Assembly (NCBI RefSeq): GCF_029891575.1
Contig: NZ_JARZHF010000005.1
Coordinates: forward strand, 1 to 64,000
Direction of reading: 5' to 3'
Source of the DNA: Salipaludibacillus daqingensis
GTDB lineage: Bacteria > Bacillota > Bacilli > Bacillales > Salisediminibacteriaceae
Length of the DNA stretch: 64,000 nt
Below are positions 17,971 through 27,202 of this stretch, piece by piece. The notes beneath the pieces are model-generated. The model did not search any database and was not told where the DNA came from. It saw only the letters and a program-made list of their open reading frames with translations. The translations under genes and the position numbers were made by a program. Numbering within the stretch: position 1 is the first letter of the stretch; each line of letters starts with the position of its first letter.

Positions 17971-18447
17971 CTACTCCTTTCTCTCTTGATCCGAAGGTTT
18001 CCGATGAGTTACCATTCGATCACCCGAATCTAAATACAAATCGAAGGGAGGCTTTTGTATGAGATAATTTTGTAATTTAAAATAACTAATTTTCTTCGTG
18101 CGGTCTCCAGGAATGATAGGTTCTTCACCTGTTTCCAATAAATACTGATCACAAGCAATTTGGCAAAAATCAATATGCTTTGGATATTCTGGGTCTTCAA
18201 AAATTTCAAATGTCTCTTTTGACATATAAAAAGGCTTGTCAGGCTTCCCCCCTATATAGGAGTGCAATAATTCAAAATCGATTTCATGATTATCAGAAAC
18301 AATGCTCCGGAGAGATACTCCACTATCCATCTGGAGAGCATATCGATTAACTGCTGATCGAACCTCATCAATTGTGACAGAAACTTCTTTCACAATTTTC
18401 TTTTCCTGAACCTTATCTTTCCCCTTTCGTTTCCGTCGGAAAATCAT
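17971..18447 (-). CDS. DUF3939 domain-containing protein
   Basis: A 158-residue protein with a very basic start ([17 protein letters not shown]) and a compact soluble domain containing [15 protein letters not shown] and [19 protein letters not shown], which I recall as features of the DUF3939 family of Bacillaceae. Function is unknown. The ATG at 18447 follows GAGGGAGG; the longer frame upstream has no ribosome site. It is the first gene of the operon with ygaC. Confidence 0.7.
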   Translation of the reverse strand: MIFRRKRKGKDKVQEKKIVKEVSVTIDEVRSAVNRYALQMDSGVSLRSIVSDNHEIDFELLHSYIGGKPDKPFYMSKETFEIFEDPEYPKHIDFCQIACDQYLLETGEEPIIPGDRTKKISYFKLQNYLIQKPPFDLYLDSGDRMVTHRKPSDQERKE

Positions 18448-18625
18448 ATTTTTCCTCCCTCGAAAAATCTTTTTTCCTTTAAAAAGAAATAAGTTGTTAC
18501 ATTCATTCACTATCTTGGAACTCATTTTCTCTTATCTCTTTTATTATACTATTGTTTCAACTATTTTTAAAACACTACACCATATTTGTGTCATTACTTT
18601 TATCTCTTTCAAGCTAACACTAATT

Positions 18626-18657
18626 AAGAAAACCCTTCCCGTCGTCTCTGGGAAGGG
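18626..18657 (-). terminator. sspE terminator
   Basis: On the minus strand CCCTTCCC (18650-18657) pairs with GGGAAGGG (18633-18640) and is followed by TTTTCTTAATT. Confidence 0.8.
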
Positions 18658-18709
18658 TGGGACATATTCTCATTTCCCTATAATAAAGAGAAACGAACAT
18701 AGTGACAAA

Positions 18710-18904
18710 TTATCGTTGTTGCTGCCTTGATGAAGCTTGCTGCTTGCGCTGAGCAGATTGTTGATTTTGACGCTTCACTTCTTGTGCATCAGTTTCACTT
18801 GCAAACTCAGTTTTTTGACCTTGATTTTGAGCGGACTTTTGGTTTTGCTTCTTTACTTGTTGAGCATTAGTTTTAGAAGCATTTTGTTGTTGGTTTTTTT
18901 GCAT
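18710..18904 (-). CDS. sspE: gamma-type small acid-soluble spore protein SspE
   Basis: A 64-residue, glutamine- and asparagine-rich protein. It carries the gamma-SASP repeat units SKTNAQQVKKQNQKSAQ and TEFASETDAQEVKRQNQQSAQ, including TEFASET, the germination protease cleavage sequence. It is stored in the spore core and degraded for amino acids at germination. Only about one and a half repeats are present, so it is shorter than B. subtilis SspE (about 84 residues). The ATG follows GGAGGTG. Its place between ygaC and fabL matches B. subtilis. Confidence 0.93.
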   Translation of the reverse strand: MQKNQQQNASKTNAQQVKKQNQKSAQNQGQKTEFASETDAQEVKRQNQQSAQRKQQASSRQQQR

Positions 18905-18925
18905 GTGTATCACCTCCACACGCAT

Positions 18926-18954
18926 TAATATAACCATGTGGAGAGATTCTATCC
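18926..18954 (-). promoter_or_regulatory. candidate sigma-G promoter of sspE
   Basis: On the minus strand GGATA (18950-18954), 17 bases, then TATATTA (18926-18932). Against the forespore sigma-G consensus (GHATR, then CATWHTA) this is 4/5 and 6/7. The predicted start lies only about 15 bases before the ATG, a short leader that still holds the ribosome site. Confidence 0.45.
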
Positions 18955-18967
18955 GAAGTTTTGCTTT

Positions 18968-19801
<834 letters not shown>

Positions 19802-19819
19802 TCAGGAGTTGATTATCCC

Positions 19820-20044
19820 ATGTATGTTGGTCGAGACATGACAGCATTAACTATGATACCAAAAAATGAATGGACAGAGAAAGAATTGGCATATTTTCAT
19901 CACCTTTTTCAACAAACTTCTCCTTATTTAAGTGTAGAAGGTGTTACGATTCACCGAGAAATCGTTGAAGAAATTATCGATAGAGGTGGTTTGCCCAAAA
20001 TGGAGGCAGATTGGACAAGTGGAACGAGAATTCAATTTGATTAA
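19820..20044 (+). CDS. yfhS: YfhS family small protein
   Basis: A 74-residue soluble protein beginning MYVGRDMTALTMIPK, with ELAYFHHLFQQ and RRGGLP-like (DRGGLP) segments recalled from YfhS of Bacillus, which has the same length and the same location beside fabL. Function unknown; reported as sporulation-associated in the family only by context. The ATG has AGGAG 11 bases upstream. It is divergent from fabL. Confidence 0.6.
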   Translation: MYVGRDMTALTMIPKNEWTEKELAYFHHLFQQTSPYLSVEGVTIHREIVEEIIDRGGLPKMEADWTSGTRIQFD

Positions 20045-20051
20045 ATTATAA

Positions 20052-20582
20052 TTAGCGAAGAAAAACAGCACCATAGATTAATGCCCCCAATATGACAAAA
20101 GCTGGGTGCACTTTTCTCTTCTCTAATAAAAAATAGCTAGCAACTAACATAAATCCTGTTTGAATCCAGCCACTGTCTATATAAGATGTTTCAACAAACC
20201 TGAGCGCCATCACACCTAATAAAACAGCAATTGTTGGTCTAACAATTGATGAGAGTAATTTTACTTTAGGTGAATCTTTAAATTTCATTAAAACACTTAA
20301 TAAAATAATCATTAAAATGAGTGATGGAGCAATTGTCGCAAATAAAGCTATGATTGCTCCTGGTATACCCGCCTGCTCAAAAGCAATATATCCAGCCATT
20401 TTTGTAGCGATAGGTCCAGGTAATGCATTTCCTAATGCTAATACTTCACCAAATTCTTCAATATTCATCCAACCATATCTGTGAACCACTTCATATTCAA
20501 TCAAAGGAATTGTAGCAGGTCCCCCTCCATATCCAACGATACCTGGAATAAAAAAGGCAAGGAAAATTTCCCAATAAATCAT
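20052..20582 (-). CDS. chromate transporter, short-chain subunit 2
   Basis: A 176-residue half-size CHR-family membrane protein with PGIVGYGGGPATIPLIE at the start and ALGNALPGPIATKMAGYI, the two family signatures, and about five to six membrane segments. Half-size CHR proteins act as pairs with opposite membrane orientation; the partner gene is immediately upstream and overlaps by four bases (ATGA). B. subtilis YwrA/YwrB are equivalent. Transport of chromate is inferred from the family; sulfate-like anions are the likely native class. Confidence 0.85.
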   Translation of the reverse strand: MIYWEIFLAFFIPGIVGYGGGPATIPLIEYEVVHRYGWMNIEEFGEVLALGNALPGPIATKMAGYIAFEQAGIPGAIIALFATIAPSLILMIILLSVLMKFKDSPKVKLLSSIVRPTIAVLLGVMALRFVETSYIDSGWIQTGFMLVASYFLLEKRKVHPAFVILGALIYGAVFLR

Positions 20583-21142
20583 TTATCTTCACCTGCCTTC
20601 TTCATTATGCTTCGCGAAGGTTTTAATAAAACAAATAAAATTAGAGCAGCGATAATGACAGCCGGATGAATACCAGCAAATTGAATCAGTACTACAGAAG
20701 CAATCACAAGGATACTAGCCTTTAACCACCCTAAATCTGTATGAGATTTTTTAAAAAATCCCCAAGTTAGTAATCCTAGCATCACGGCAACAACTGGTAA
20801 AACTCCTCGGGTCATTCCTTGTACCCAGGCGAACTCCCTAAAAGCTGATAATGAAGTTAAGAGTATAATCATTAAAATGACAGTAGGAATAACAGAAGCA
20901 AATATTGCATTGATCATTCCAAAAATACCAGAGACACGGTAACCAATGTACCCTGCCAATTTTGTTGCAATAGGTCCAGGGAGTGTGTTTCCGATCGCTA
21001 ACATATCAGAAAATTCTTCGTCATCCATCCACTGATAAGTATCGACCACTTCTTTTTGAATAAGGGGAATCGAGGCAGGTCCGCCCCCATACCCCAATAG
21101 TCCAACCCGTAGGAAGGCTTTAAATAAATTTGCTTGTTTCAT
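20579..21142 (-). CDS. chromate transporter, short-chain subunit 1
   Basis: A 187-residue half-size CHR protein, homologous to the next gene: VGLLGYGGGPASIPLIQ and AIGNTLPGPIATKLAGYI. Translation is coupled to its partner by a four-base stop/start overlap. An AAAGGTG site precedes the ATG. It lies 14 bases after the gamma-glutamyltranspeptidase-like gene stop, giving a three-gene operon like the ywrD and ywrA/B neighbourhood of B. subtilis. Confidence 0.85.
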   Translation of the reverse strand: MKQANLFKAFLRVGLLGYGGGPASIPLIQKEVVDTYQWMDDEEFSDMLAIGNTLPGPIATKLAGYIGYRVSGIFGMINAIFASVIPTVILMIILLTSLSAFREFAWVQGMTRGVLPVVAVMLGLLTWGFFKKSHTDLGWLKASILVIASVVLIQFAGIHPAVIIAALILFVLLKPSRSIMKKAGEDK

Positions 21143-21156
21143 GTTTTTTCACCTTT

Positions 21157-22770
21157 CTAGTACACAGCAATAGATCCGTCTGTTCGCGCTTCTGTACCAC
21201 CAGATAAAACGCCTGTATTAGGATTTCGCCAAATAATTTGACCACGCCCGAAATTACCGCTCATATGGGTAAGTTGAATATCATGACCTTTGGCAGATAA
21301 AGATTGCGCAATATGATTAGGAACAGTATGCTCAAGTAAAACTTGTTTGTCTTTCATCCACTGCCACCTTGGTGCATCCAAAGCAGCTTGAGGATTCAAA
21401 CCAAAATCAATAGTATTCATAACAACTTGAAGGTGTCCTTGTGGTTGCATAAATCCACCCATAACACCAAATGGTCCAACAGCTTCGTTTCCTTTTGTTA
21501 AAAATCCTGGAATAATCGTATGGAACGTTCGTTTTCCTGGCTTTAAAGCATTGTCATGTTCAGGATCTAAACTGAAGTTGTGACCTCGATTTTGCAAGGA
21601 AATACCTGTTCCTGGAACAACAAGACCTGATCCAAAGCCCATGTAATTACTTTGTATAAAGGACACCATATTTCCATCATTATCAGCTGTTGCTAAATAA
21701 ACCGTTCCGCTAGATGACGGGTCTCCCGCTTCCGGTTGAAGTGCTTCCGAACCAATGAGCTCACGACGTTGTTTTCCATATGCTTCGCTTAACATATCTT
21801 TTACTTTTTGACTCATATCATTTTCGTCTGTTATATACTTTTCTCCATCAGCAAACGCTAATTTCATTGCTTCTATTTGCTTATGGTAAGTATCCTCATG
21901 TTCTCTTGTTTCAAATGAATCATTTTTCAAGGTGTTTAACGCCATTAATGCAACAAGTCCTTGACCGTTTGGCGGGATTTCCCAAACATCGTACCCACGG
22001 TAATTTACATTAATAGGTTCTACCCACTCTGGCTTATAAGCTGCCAAATCTTCTTTACGTAGGTATCCTCCGTGTTTTTTTGAAAAAGCGTCCATTTCAT
22101 CTGCAATTTCACCTTCATAAAAGGATTTACCTTTGGTTTTACCGATTGCTTCTAATGTCTTTGCATGTCCTTCTGAACGCCACATTTCTCCAGCTTTTGG
22201 AGCGTGTCCATTAGGTGCAAACGTATCAAACCAATGCTGAAACATATCGTCTTTTAATACTTTGCTAAACCCTTTTGTCGCCCGTTCCCAAAAATAAGAT
22301 AACGTAGGACTTAAAGGATATCCTTCTTTCGCATATGAAACTGCTGGAGCAAGCACTTCTTCCAATGGTAACTTGCCAAATTTTTCAGATAACTCCACCC
22401 ATGCTGCTGGGGCTCCAGGAACAGTGACCGGTGTCCACCCGAACTTGGGAATTTCTTCTATGCCAGCTTCTTTTAACTTTTCAATAGAAATCCCTCGTGG
22501 TGCTGGACCACTCGCATTTAAACCATGAAGTTTATTTTTTACCCATACTAAAGCAAATGCGTCTCCGCCAATTCCATTTGAAGTAGGTTCAACGACAGTT
22601 AAGCAAGCGGCTGTAGCGATCGCTGCATCTATCGCATTTCCTCCTCTTTTCATAATATCTAATCCTGCTTGGGCTGCAAGAGGTTGCGAAGTTGCAACCA
22701 TCCCATTTTTTCCGTATGTAACCATTCGCTGGGAAGAATAAGGATAATGTAAAGGATTCAAATTTTTCAT
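21157..22770 (-). CDS. ywrD: gamma-glutamyltranspeptidase-like protein (YwrD type)
   Basis: A 537-residue Ntn-hydrolase of the Ggt family. T356 (in SSSGTVYLATADNDGN) aligns with the autoprocessing nucleophile Thr that begins the small subunit. NRGHNFSLD and the GGFMQPQGHLQV segment of the family are present. There is no signal peptide, unlike secreted Ggt, so it should be cytosolic; this and the chromate-transporter neighbours fit YwrD of B. subtilis. Substrate is uncertain (glutathione-like or other gamma-glutamyl or acyl amides). It is the first gene of a three-gene operon. Confidence 0.85.
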   Translation of the reverse strand: MKNLNPLHYPYSSQRMVTYGKNGMVATSQPLAAQAGLDIMKRGGNAIDAAIATAACLTVVEPTSNGIGGDAFALVWVKNKLHGLNASGPAPRGISIEKLKEAGIEEIPKFGWTPVTVPGAPAAWVELSEKFGKLPLEEVLAPAVSYAKEGYPLSPTLSYFWERATKGFSKVLKDDMFQHWFDTFAPNGHAPKAGEMWRSEGHAKTLEAIGKTKGKSFYEGEIADEMDAFSKKHGGYLRKEDLAAYKPEWVEPINVNYRGYDVWEIPPNGQGLVALMALNTLKNDSFETREHEDTYHKQIEAMKLAFADGEKYITDENDMSQKVKDMLSEAYGKQRRELIGSEALQPEAGDPSSSGTVYLATADNDGNMVSFIQSNYMGFGSGLVVPGTGISLQNRGHNFSLDPEHDNALKPGKRTFHTIIPGFLTKGNEAVGPFGVMGGFMQPQGHLQVVMNTIDFGLNPQAALDAPRWQWMKDKQVLLEHTVPNHIAQSLSAKGHDIQLTHMSGNFGRGQIIWRNPNTGVLSGGTEARTDGSIAVY

Positions 22771-22883
22771 ATGGTCAAATCTCCTTTTTATTTTTCATCA
22801 TCTTAACATATTTCGAGTAACGAAGCTTCCGTTTTAAAAAGTTAGTTTTGTTTCACCTATATAAATAGTTAATAAAGACTGGT

Positions 22884-23642
22884 CTAAAAATTCGATTTAG
22901 ACTGTCCACCATCCACATTTAACGTTGCACCTATGACCCACCTTGAGCGTTCTGATGCTAAAAATAGTGCAACATCTGCTACTTCTTCAACTGTCCCGAA
23001 ACGTCCAGCTGGAATTTGATCCTCTACAAATTTCTCGATTTTTTCAGGTGTTTCTTCTAACTTCTTTTGCCAATTTCCAGTTGGATGAAGAATGGATCCT
23101 GGTGCTACCCCGTTCACTCGGATACCATCTTGAACTAATTCATCAGCAAGGGATTTAGTAAAACTAATCATTGCAGCTTTTGCACTATTGTAAGTCGGTT
23201 TCCCACCAGATTCTCGTCCAAAAATGGATGATATATTAACGATAGAACCTTGTTTTTTCTGCTTCATTTTTTCAGCAGCTAATTTACTAAACTGAACAGC
23301 AGAAAAGAAGTTCAGTTGCATCGCTTCTTGAAATTGATCAATTGACGTATCCATTGTTTTCCCACCGTTACTACCGCCAACATTATTGATTAATATATCA
23401 ATATCACCAAATGTCTTGATATACTTCTTGAAGACGTTGGCACGATCAGCTTCTTTCGTAAGGTCTGCTTGAAAAATCTCTACACCTGGTAAGTCTTGCT
23501 TCGCCTTATCTAAGTCTTTCTTTCCTCTCGCGACGATTCCCACTTGCGCTCCTTCAGCTAAAAAAGCTTTCGCAATTGCCTTTCCGATTCCTTTTGATCC
23601 ACCTGTGACAAATACCTTTTTATCAACTAATTGTAAATCCAT
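22884..23642 (-). CDS. SDR family oxidoreductase
   Basis: A 252-residue classical short-chain dehydrogenase: cofactor motif TGGSKGIG (about 13-20), NNVGG, catalytic Ser in NISS, and the Tyr-x3-Lys pair in YNSAK. The closing VIGATLNVDGG is typical. Substrate cannot be predicted. The ATG is two bases after the mutY stop and its AAGGAGGAG site lies within the mutY 3' end, so it is translationally coupled to mutY, although no functional link is known. Confidence 0.85.
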   Translation of the reverse strand: MDLQLVDKKVFVTGGSKGIGKAIAKAFLAEGAQVGIVARGKKDLDKAKQDLPGVEIFQADLTKEADRANVFKKYIKTFGDIDILINNVGGSNGGKTMDTSIDQFQEAMQLNFFSAVQFSKLAAEKMKQKKQGSIVNISSIFGRESGGKPTYNSAKAAMISFTKSLADELVQDGIRVNGVAPGSILHPTGNWQKKLEETPEKIEKFVEDQIPAGRFGTVEEVADVALFLASERSRWVIGATLNVDGGQSKSNF

Positions 23643-23644
23643 TT

Positions 23645-24727
23645 TTACTCCTCCTTTTTTATTAAAGCACCATCAATGATTTTTTGATGTGACACTGGGA
23701 ATGGGTACCAGTTTATATCCTCAATAGAAATAAAATGACACTTGGATTGTTCATCGTATAATTCCTCATTTTCAACTGATTTCACATCCGCTTCATACAC
23801 ATCAATTTCCCAAACAATATGGGAAAATACATGCTTCACTTCTTGTACTTTCCTCGTTAATTCCACGTCTAATCCTAAAGTCTGAATATACGAATGAATA
23901 GCATTCAGCTCATCTGTTTCGATGTTAGGAAACTGCCAAAGTTTTGCAAGAAGTCCTGTATCTGGGCGTCGTTCAATTAATACATTATTTTCTTGATCTC
24001 TTATAATAACTGCTTTCATCTTCCGTTTTGTCGGAGCTTTTTTCTTTGCCTTAATTGGCAATACGTCTTGCACTCCTTCTTCTTTTGCTGAGCAATGTGT
24101 TTGAACAGGACACAATAAACATGCTGGATTTTTAGGGGAACAAACCATTGCACCTAGTTCCATGAGCGCTTGATTAAATTCAGAAGGCCTTTCTTTCGAA
24201 ATAATCTCCCTTACAACCGTTTCAAATGTTTTTCTTGTTGATGCTTTTGCAATGTCATCATAATTTGCGTAAATACGAGATAACACCCTCATGACATTCC
24301 CATCCACAGCAGGGGCAGGAATATTATAAGCAATCGAAAGAATCGCACCAGCTGTATATGGTCCTACGCCTTTTAAATTCCCTACTTCCGTTTCAGTTTT
24401 TGGTACTATTCCTCCGTAGCTCTCTTTCACTTCTTTAACCGCTTGGTGAAGATTTCGAGCACGAGAATAATACCCTAAACCTTCCCATGCTTTTAAAACT
24501 GTTTCTTCATCTGCTTCTGCTAAATCATAAACTGTTGGAAATAAACTCATAAACCGTTGGAAATATGGAATAACTGTGTCTACTTTCGTTTGTTGGAGCA
24601 TGATTTCAGAAACCCAAATTTTATATGGATCTCTTTCTCTTCTCCAAGGTAAATCTCGTTTATTCTCATCGTACCATGTAAGTAAATCTTGTTGGAATTC
24701 TTGCTTATCTATTTTTTTCACAAACAT
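23645..24727 (-). CDS. mutY: A/G-specific adenine DNA glycosylase MutY
   Basis: A 360-residue base-excision repair enzyme that removes adenine mispaired with 8-oxoguanine (YfhQ in B. subtilis). It shows the helix-hairpin-helix region LKGVGPYTAGAI, catalytic E41 (SEIMLQQT) and D142 (AVDGNVMR), and the [4Fe-4S] cluster cysteines C196, C203, C206 and C212. The C-terminal third (about 230-355) is a NUDIX-like domain that recognises 8-oxoG. An upstream neighbour in the opposite direction is yfhP, as in B. subtilis. Confidence 0.95.
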   Translation of the reverse strand: MFVKKIDKQEFQQDLLTWYDENKRDLPWRRERDPYKIWVSEIMLQQTKVDTVIPYFQRFMSLFPTVYDLAEADEETVLKAWEGLGYYSRARNLHQAVKEVKESYGGIVPKTETEVGNLKGVGPYTAGAILSIAYNIPAPAVDGNVMRVLSRIYANYDDIAKASTRKTFETVVREIISKERPSEFNQALMELGAMVCSPKNPACLLCPVQTHCSAKEEGVQDVLPIKAKKKAPTKRKMKAVIIRDQENNVLIERRPDTGLLAKLWQFPNIETDELNAIHSYIQTLGLDVELTRKVQEVKHVFSHIVWEIDVYEADVKSVENEELYDEQSKCHFISIEDINWYPFPVSHQKIIDGALIKKEE

Positions 24728-24854
24728 TCTCCTTTTGAAACAGGTTCAAATCGGGTATTAATAACTGTATAGAGTTATTTTTTTGTAACGACCAACCACT
24801 CATGATATTATAGACGAACCTACACACACGACTAGTTGGCAAGGAGGGAATCAA

Positions 24855-25838
24855 ATGGACACGGGAACTCATGTTGTCATGGGCATTGCCATAGGCGGAC
24901 TAGCGACGCTAGATCCGGTTGTTGCTAGCAGTCCTGAGATGACCCAAGCTGCGATGGTTGGTGTTCTTATTGGATCACAGGCACCAGACTTCGACACGGT
25001 TTTAAAACTTCGGAACAATGCTACCTATATCCGAAACCACCGAGGAGTCACACATTCCATCCCTTTTTGGTTTATTTGGCCAACACTAATTACATTATTT
25101 CTCTACTTGCTTATGCCCAATTTAAATTTATTCCATTTATGGACTTGGACATTCTTTGCTGTGTTTATTCATGTGTTTGTTGATATTTTTAACGCTTACG
25201 GTACAAAGGCTTTTTCACCTATATTTCCAAAATGGCTTGCCCTAGGTGTCATCAATATTTTTGATCCATTTATTTTCATTGCTCACATTATTGCTATAAC
25301 CTTTTGGCGGATAGGATTCGAACCTGGACCGACTTTTTTAATCATGTTTGTAATCATTACCATCTATTATTTTTGGAGAATAAGCGCTCAAAGAAAAGTA
25401 TATAACAAAATGAGATCACTGCATCCAGACGCGACTCATATTTTTACTTCTCCAACATTTAAATGGAGCTCATGGCATATCGTTGTTAGGACGAAAGAAA
25501 TGATGTATGTTGCTGCCTCAAGGAAAGGTACAATCACTTATTTTGAATCGTACCCCTTTGAACCCATCCCTGATGATACGGTAATTAATGCAGCAAGAAA
25601 AGATAAAAACCTTGCCGCTTTTTTATCTTTTTCACCAGCTTATCGTTGGACAACTTCGATTGAAAGCCACGGTTATTCCGTTAAATTTATCGACTTAAGG
25701 TATCGTAGTAAAGGTTATTATCCCTTTGTGGCAATTGTAAGGCTTGATGAAGATTTAAATATTCTTAATTCTTACACAGGCTGGATTTACAATACTGAGA
25801 CGTTAAAACGTAAAATAGAAGTTGCGACAAACGAATAA
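24855..25838 (+). CDS. yfhP: membrane-bound metal-dependent hydrolase YfhP
   Basis: A 327-residue YdjM/DUF457-type protein. The N-terminal half carries DTGTHVVMG, GSQAPDFDTV and HRGVTHSIPF, the His/Asp metal-binding signature, with four membrane segments to about residue 175. The C-terminal part is cytosolic. The same length and site next to mutY are found in B. subtilis YfhP. Substrate is unknown. AAGGAGGG lies 6-7 bases before the ATG. Confidence 0.88.
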   Translation: MDTGTHVVMGIAIGGLATLDPVVASSPEMTQAAMVGVLIGSQAPDFDTVLKLRNNATYIRNHRGVTHSIPFWFIWPTLITLFLYLLMPNLNLFHLWTWTFFAVFIHVFVDIFNAYGTKAFSPIFPKWLALGVINIFDPFIFIAHIIAITFWRIGFEPGPTFLIMFVIITIYYFWRISAQRKVYNKMRSLHPDATHIFTSPTFKWSSWHIVVRTKEMMYVAASRKGTITYFESYPFEPIPDDTVINAARKDKNLAAFLSFSPAYRWTTSIESHGYSVKFIDLRYRSKGYYPFVAIVRLDEDLNILNSYTGWIYNTETLKRKIEVATNE

Positions 25839-25843
25839 ACAAA

Positions 25844-25880
25844 AAAAGCACCATCGATGTAGCTTCGGTGGCGCTTTTAT
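25844..25880. terminator. terminator after yfhP
   Basis: AAAGCACCATCGA pairs imperfectly with TTCGGTGGCGCTTT and is followed by T-rich sequence; the A run on the left side lets it serve yfhJ from the minus strand too. Confidence 0.7.
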
Positions 25881-25911
25881 TTCCGTTTTCATTAATCAAT
25901 GAAAATCTGCA

Positions 25912-26178
25912 CTAATGTAAAAACTTTTTCTTATCAAACCACTCTTTATATTTAGGTTTTTCTAAAAGTACTTCATGAAGACGATATCCATGGTTATCTA
26001 TCCATTGATTTAAAATTCTTTCCGTCATTTCCTTTCCTTTGTAGCTTCGACCAGCTTTTGCATATGTCGCTTCGAAATCTTCCCATAAAAGTTCAACCCA
26101 TGTTCTTGCTTCTGAGTAAGACAACTGATCATTTTGTTCAAGTAGTCGATTAGTCAATTTTTCAAAATAATCATCCAT
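25912..26178 (-). CDS. yfhJ: YfhJ family protein (WVELL motif)
   Basis: An 88-residue cytosolic protein with the motif RTWVELLWEDFEATYAKAG that names the family, and the same length as B. subtilis YfhJ. Function unknown. The start is the ATG at 26178 (MDDYFEKL) with AAAGGAGAG at 6 bases; the frame is open for 45 more codons upstream but has no ribosome site and overlaps the divergent sspK leader. It is divergent from sspK. Confidence 0.85.
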   Translation of the reverse strand: MDDYFEKLTNRLLEQNDQLSYSEARTWVELLWEDFEATYAKAGRSYKGKEMTERILNQWIDNHGYRLHEVLLEKPKYKEWFDKKKFLH

Positions 26179-26266
26179 GACTGACTCTCCTTTCAATAAT
26201 TTCTCAGCATTCATCACCAGTAAATGTGGTAATAATAAGACTCCCCCATCAAAAGGAGGTTTTCTT

Positions 26267-26425
26267 TTGCGTAATAACGATCGAGATTTACCACATCGCA
26301 TCTCACTTAGCAAAGATAAGAGAGAAATGTCTCGCTTTGCTTCAAAGCGTCCTAATGGATCGATTAAAGATCATCCTCAGGAACGAATGAGCAACAGTGG
26401 GAAAACTCAACATGAAACACATTAA
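26267..26425 (+). CDS. sspK: small acid-soluble spore protein SspK
   Basis: A 52-residue protein with SRFASKRPNGSIKDHPQERM, matching the ASKRADGSINxxPQERMRASG block of SspK. These are minor SASPs made in the forespore under sigma-G. The start is TTG at 26267, seven bases after AAAGGAGG; the first residues then read MRNNDR, like the MVRNK start of B. subtilis SspK. Between here and yfhJ (26179-26266) are both promoters, which I could not define. Confidence 0.85.
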   Translation: MRNNDRDLPHRISLSKDKREMSRFASKRPNGSIKDHPQERMSNSGKTQHETH

Positions 26426-26460
26426 ATCCTTTAGTCTAATGTTCAAGGAGGAGTTTCTAA

Positions 26461-26622
26461 ATGGAAAAGTCTCAAAAGAACAAAGCTAATAAGTCGTTTT
26501 ATGAAGATCCGTTTCAGTCACCAAGAGCTAACCCAAAACATTCGTTTCACCAAGTTAATGGTGAAACAGAACGAAGTTTGCACAATCAAATAATGCTGAC
26601 AGATGTGCGCAAAAGAACGTAA
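26461..26622 (+). CDS. YpzG-like small protein
   Basis: A 53-residue hydrophilic protein. ANPKHSFHQVNGETERS resembles the NPKHAKSQVNGxT core of the YpzG family, small Bacillus proteins linked to spores. AAGGAGGAG precedes the ATG at 26461. It lies 35 bases after sspK and is followed by a terminator, so the two are probably cotranscribed in the forespore. Assignment rests on one short motif. Confidence 0.65.
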   Translation: MEKSQKNKANKSFYEDPFQSPRANPKHSFHQVNGETERSLHNQIMLTDVRKRT

Positions 26623-26631
26623 TTTCCTTAG

Positions 26632-26674
26632 GAAGGGAATAGGTTTAAATAACGCCTATCCCTTCGTTTTTTTT
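26632..26674 (+). terminator. terminator of the sspK unit
   Basis: GAAGGGAATAGG pairs with CCTATCCCTTC with one bulged A, then an eight-T run. Confidence 0.85.
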
Positions 26675-26697
26675 AAACTTAGCTATGTTAAAGCTTA

Positions 26698-26767
26698 TGT
26701 TGATTTTATCGAGGCGGACCCGAGACTGCGCTCAGCAGGCGAGCAAAATGAATATTAAAAATCAACA
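26698..26767. repeat. GC-rich intergenic element bounded by 10-bp inverted repeat
   Basis: TGTTGATTTT (26698-26707) and AAAATCAACA (26758-26767) are perfect inverted repeats enclosing about 50 bases that are much more GC-rich than the surroundings, including GAGGCGGACCCGAGACTGCG. No reading frame or promoter was seen. It may be a small dispersed intergenic repeat, but only one copy was noticed in this window. Confidence 0.45.
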
Positions 26768-26792
26768 CAGAACGATAACAGAACCTAAAATT

Positions 26793-27119
26793 TTATAATG
26801 TTTTAGTTCTTCTGTCTCCAAAAACTGAGATTGGAACTCCTTCAAGTTCCGGTACATCGTTTCTATATCCCCAAGCAAACACACCATTCATATAATCAAT
26901 ATCGAAATATTCATCGGGTGCATCTTTCATCTCATATCTTTCACCAGGCTTAAAGTCAGATGGATCTAATAAATATGCTTGAGCCATGAGCATTCTCCGT
27001 TCATAAACAGCAAATTCATTAACCATGCCCATTTGTTCAGCCTTTTGTGCTTTCACTTTCAAATCAGCAATGAGTTGCTGTAGTTCTGCCATTGGCATCT
27101 GGCTGAATTTTGGTTCCAT
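26793..27119 (-). CDS. yfhH: YfhH family protein (DUF1811)
   Basis: A 108-residue protein matching YfhH: FSQMPMAELQ near the start, RRMLMAQAYLLDPSDF in the middle and YMNGVFAWGYR near the end. Function is unknown, structure in the family is an N-terminal helical hairpin plus a small SH3-like domain. AAAGGAG precedes the ATG. In B. subtilis it lies next to recX, here separated from it by the lactate permease. Confidence 0.88.
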   Translation of the reverse strand: MEPKFSQMPMAELQQLIADLKVKAQKAEQMGMVNEFAVYERRMLMAQAYLLDPSDFKPGERYEMKDAPDEYFDIDYMNGVFAWGYRNDVPELEGVPISVFGDRRTKTL

Positions 27120-27177
27120 TAGAACATTCTCCTTTATTACTACAATAGTCTCTTATATTATAAAGTTTTTATGTCAG

Positions 27178-27202
27178 ATGTAAAAGGAAATACCTTTTAC
27201 AT
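27178..27202. repeat. perfect 10-bp inverted repeat upstream of yfhH
   Basis: ATGTAAAAGG and CCTTTTACAT with a 5-base spacer. No T tract follows in either direction, so it is not a usual terminator. It lies about 60 bases upstream of the yfhH start and could be an operator or RNA hairpin. No gene was accepted between 27120 and 27306. Confidence 0.4.

Noticed and set aside
18640-18670. GGGTGGGAC resembling a T-box motif
   Set aside because: It is part of the sspE terminator hairpin and no aminoacyl or amino-acid gene follows.
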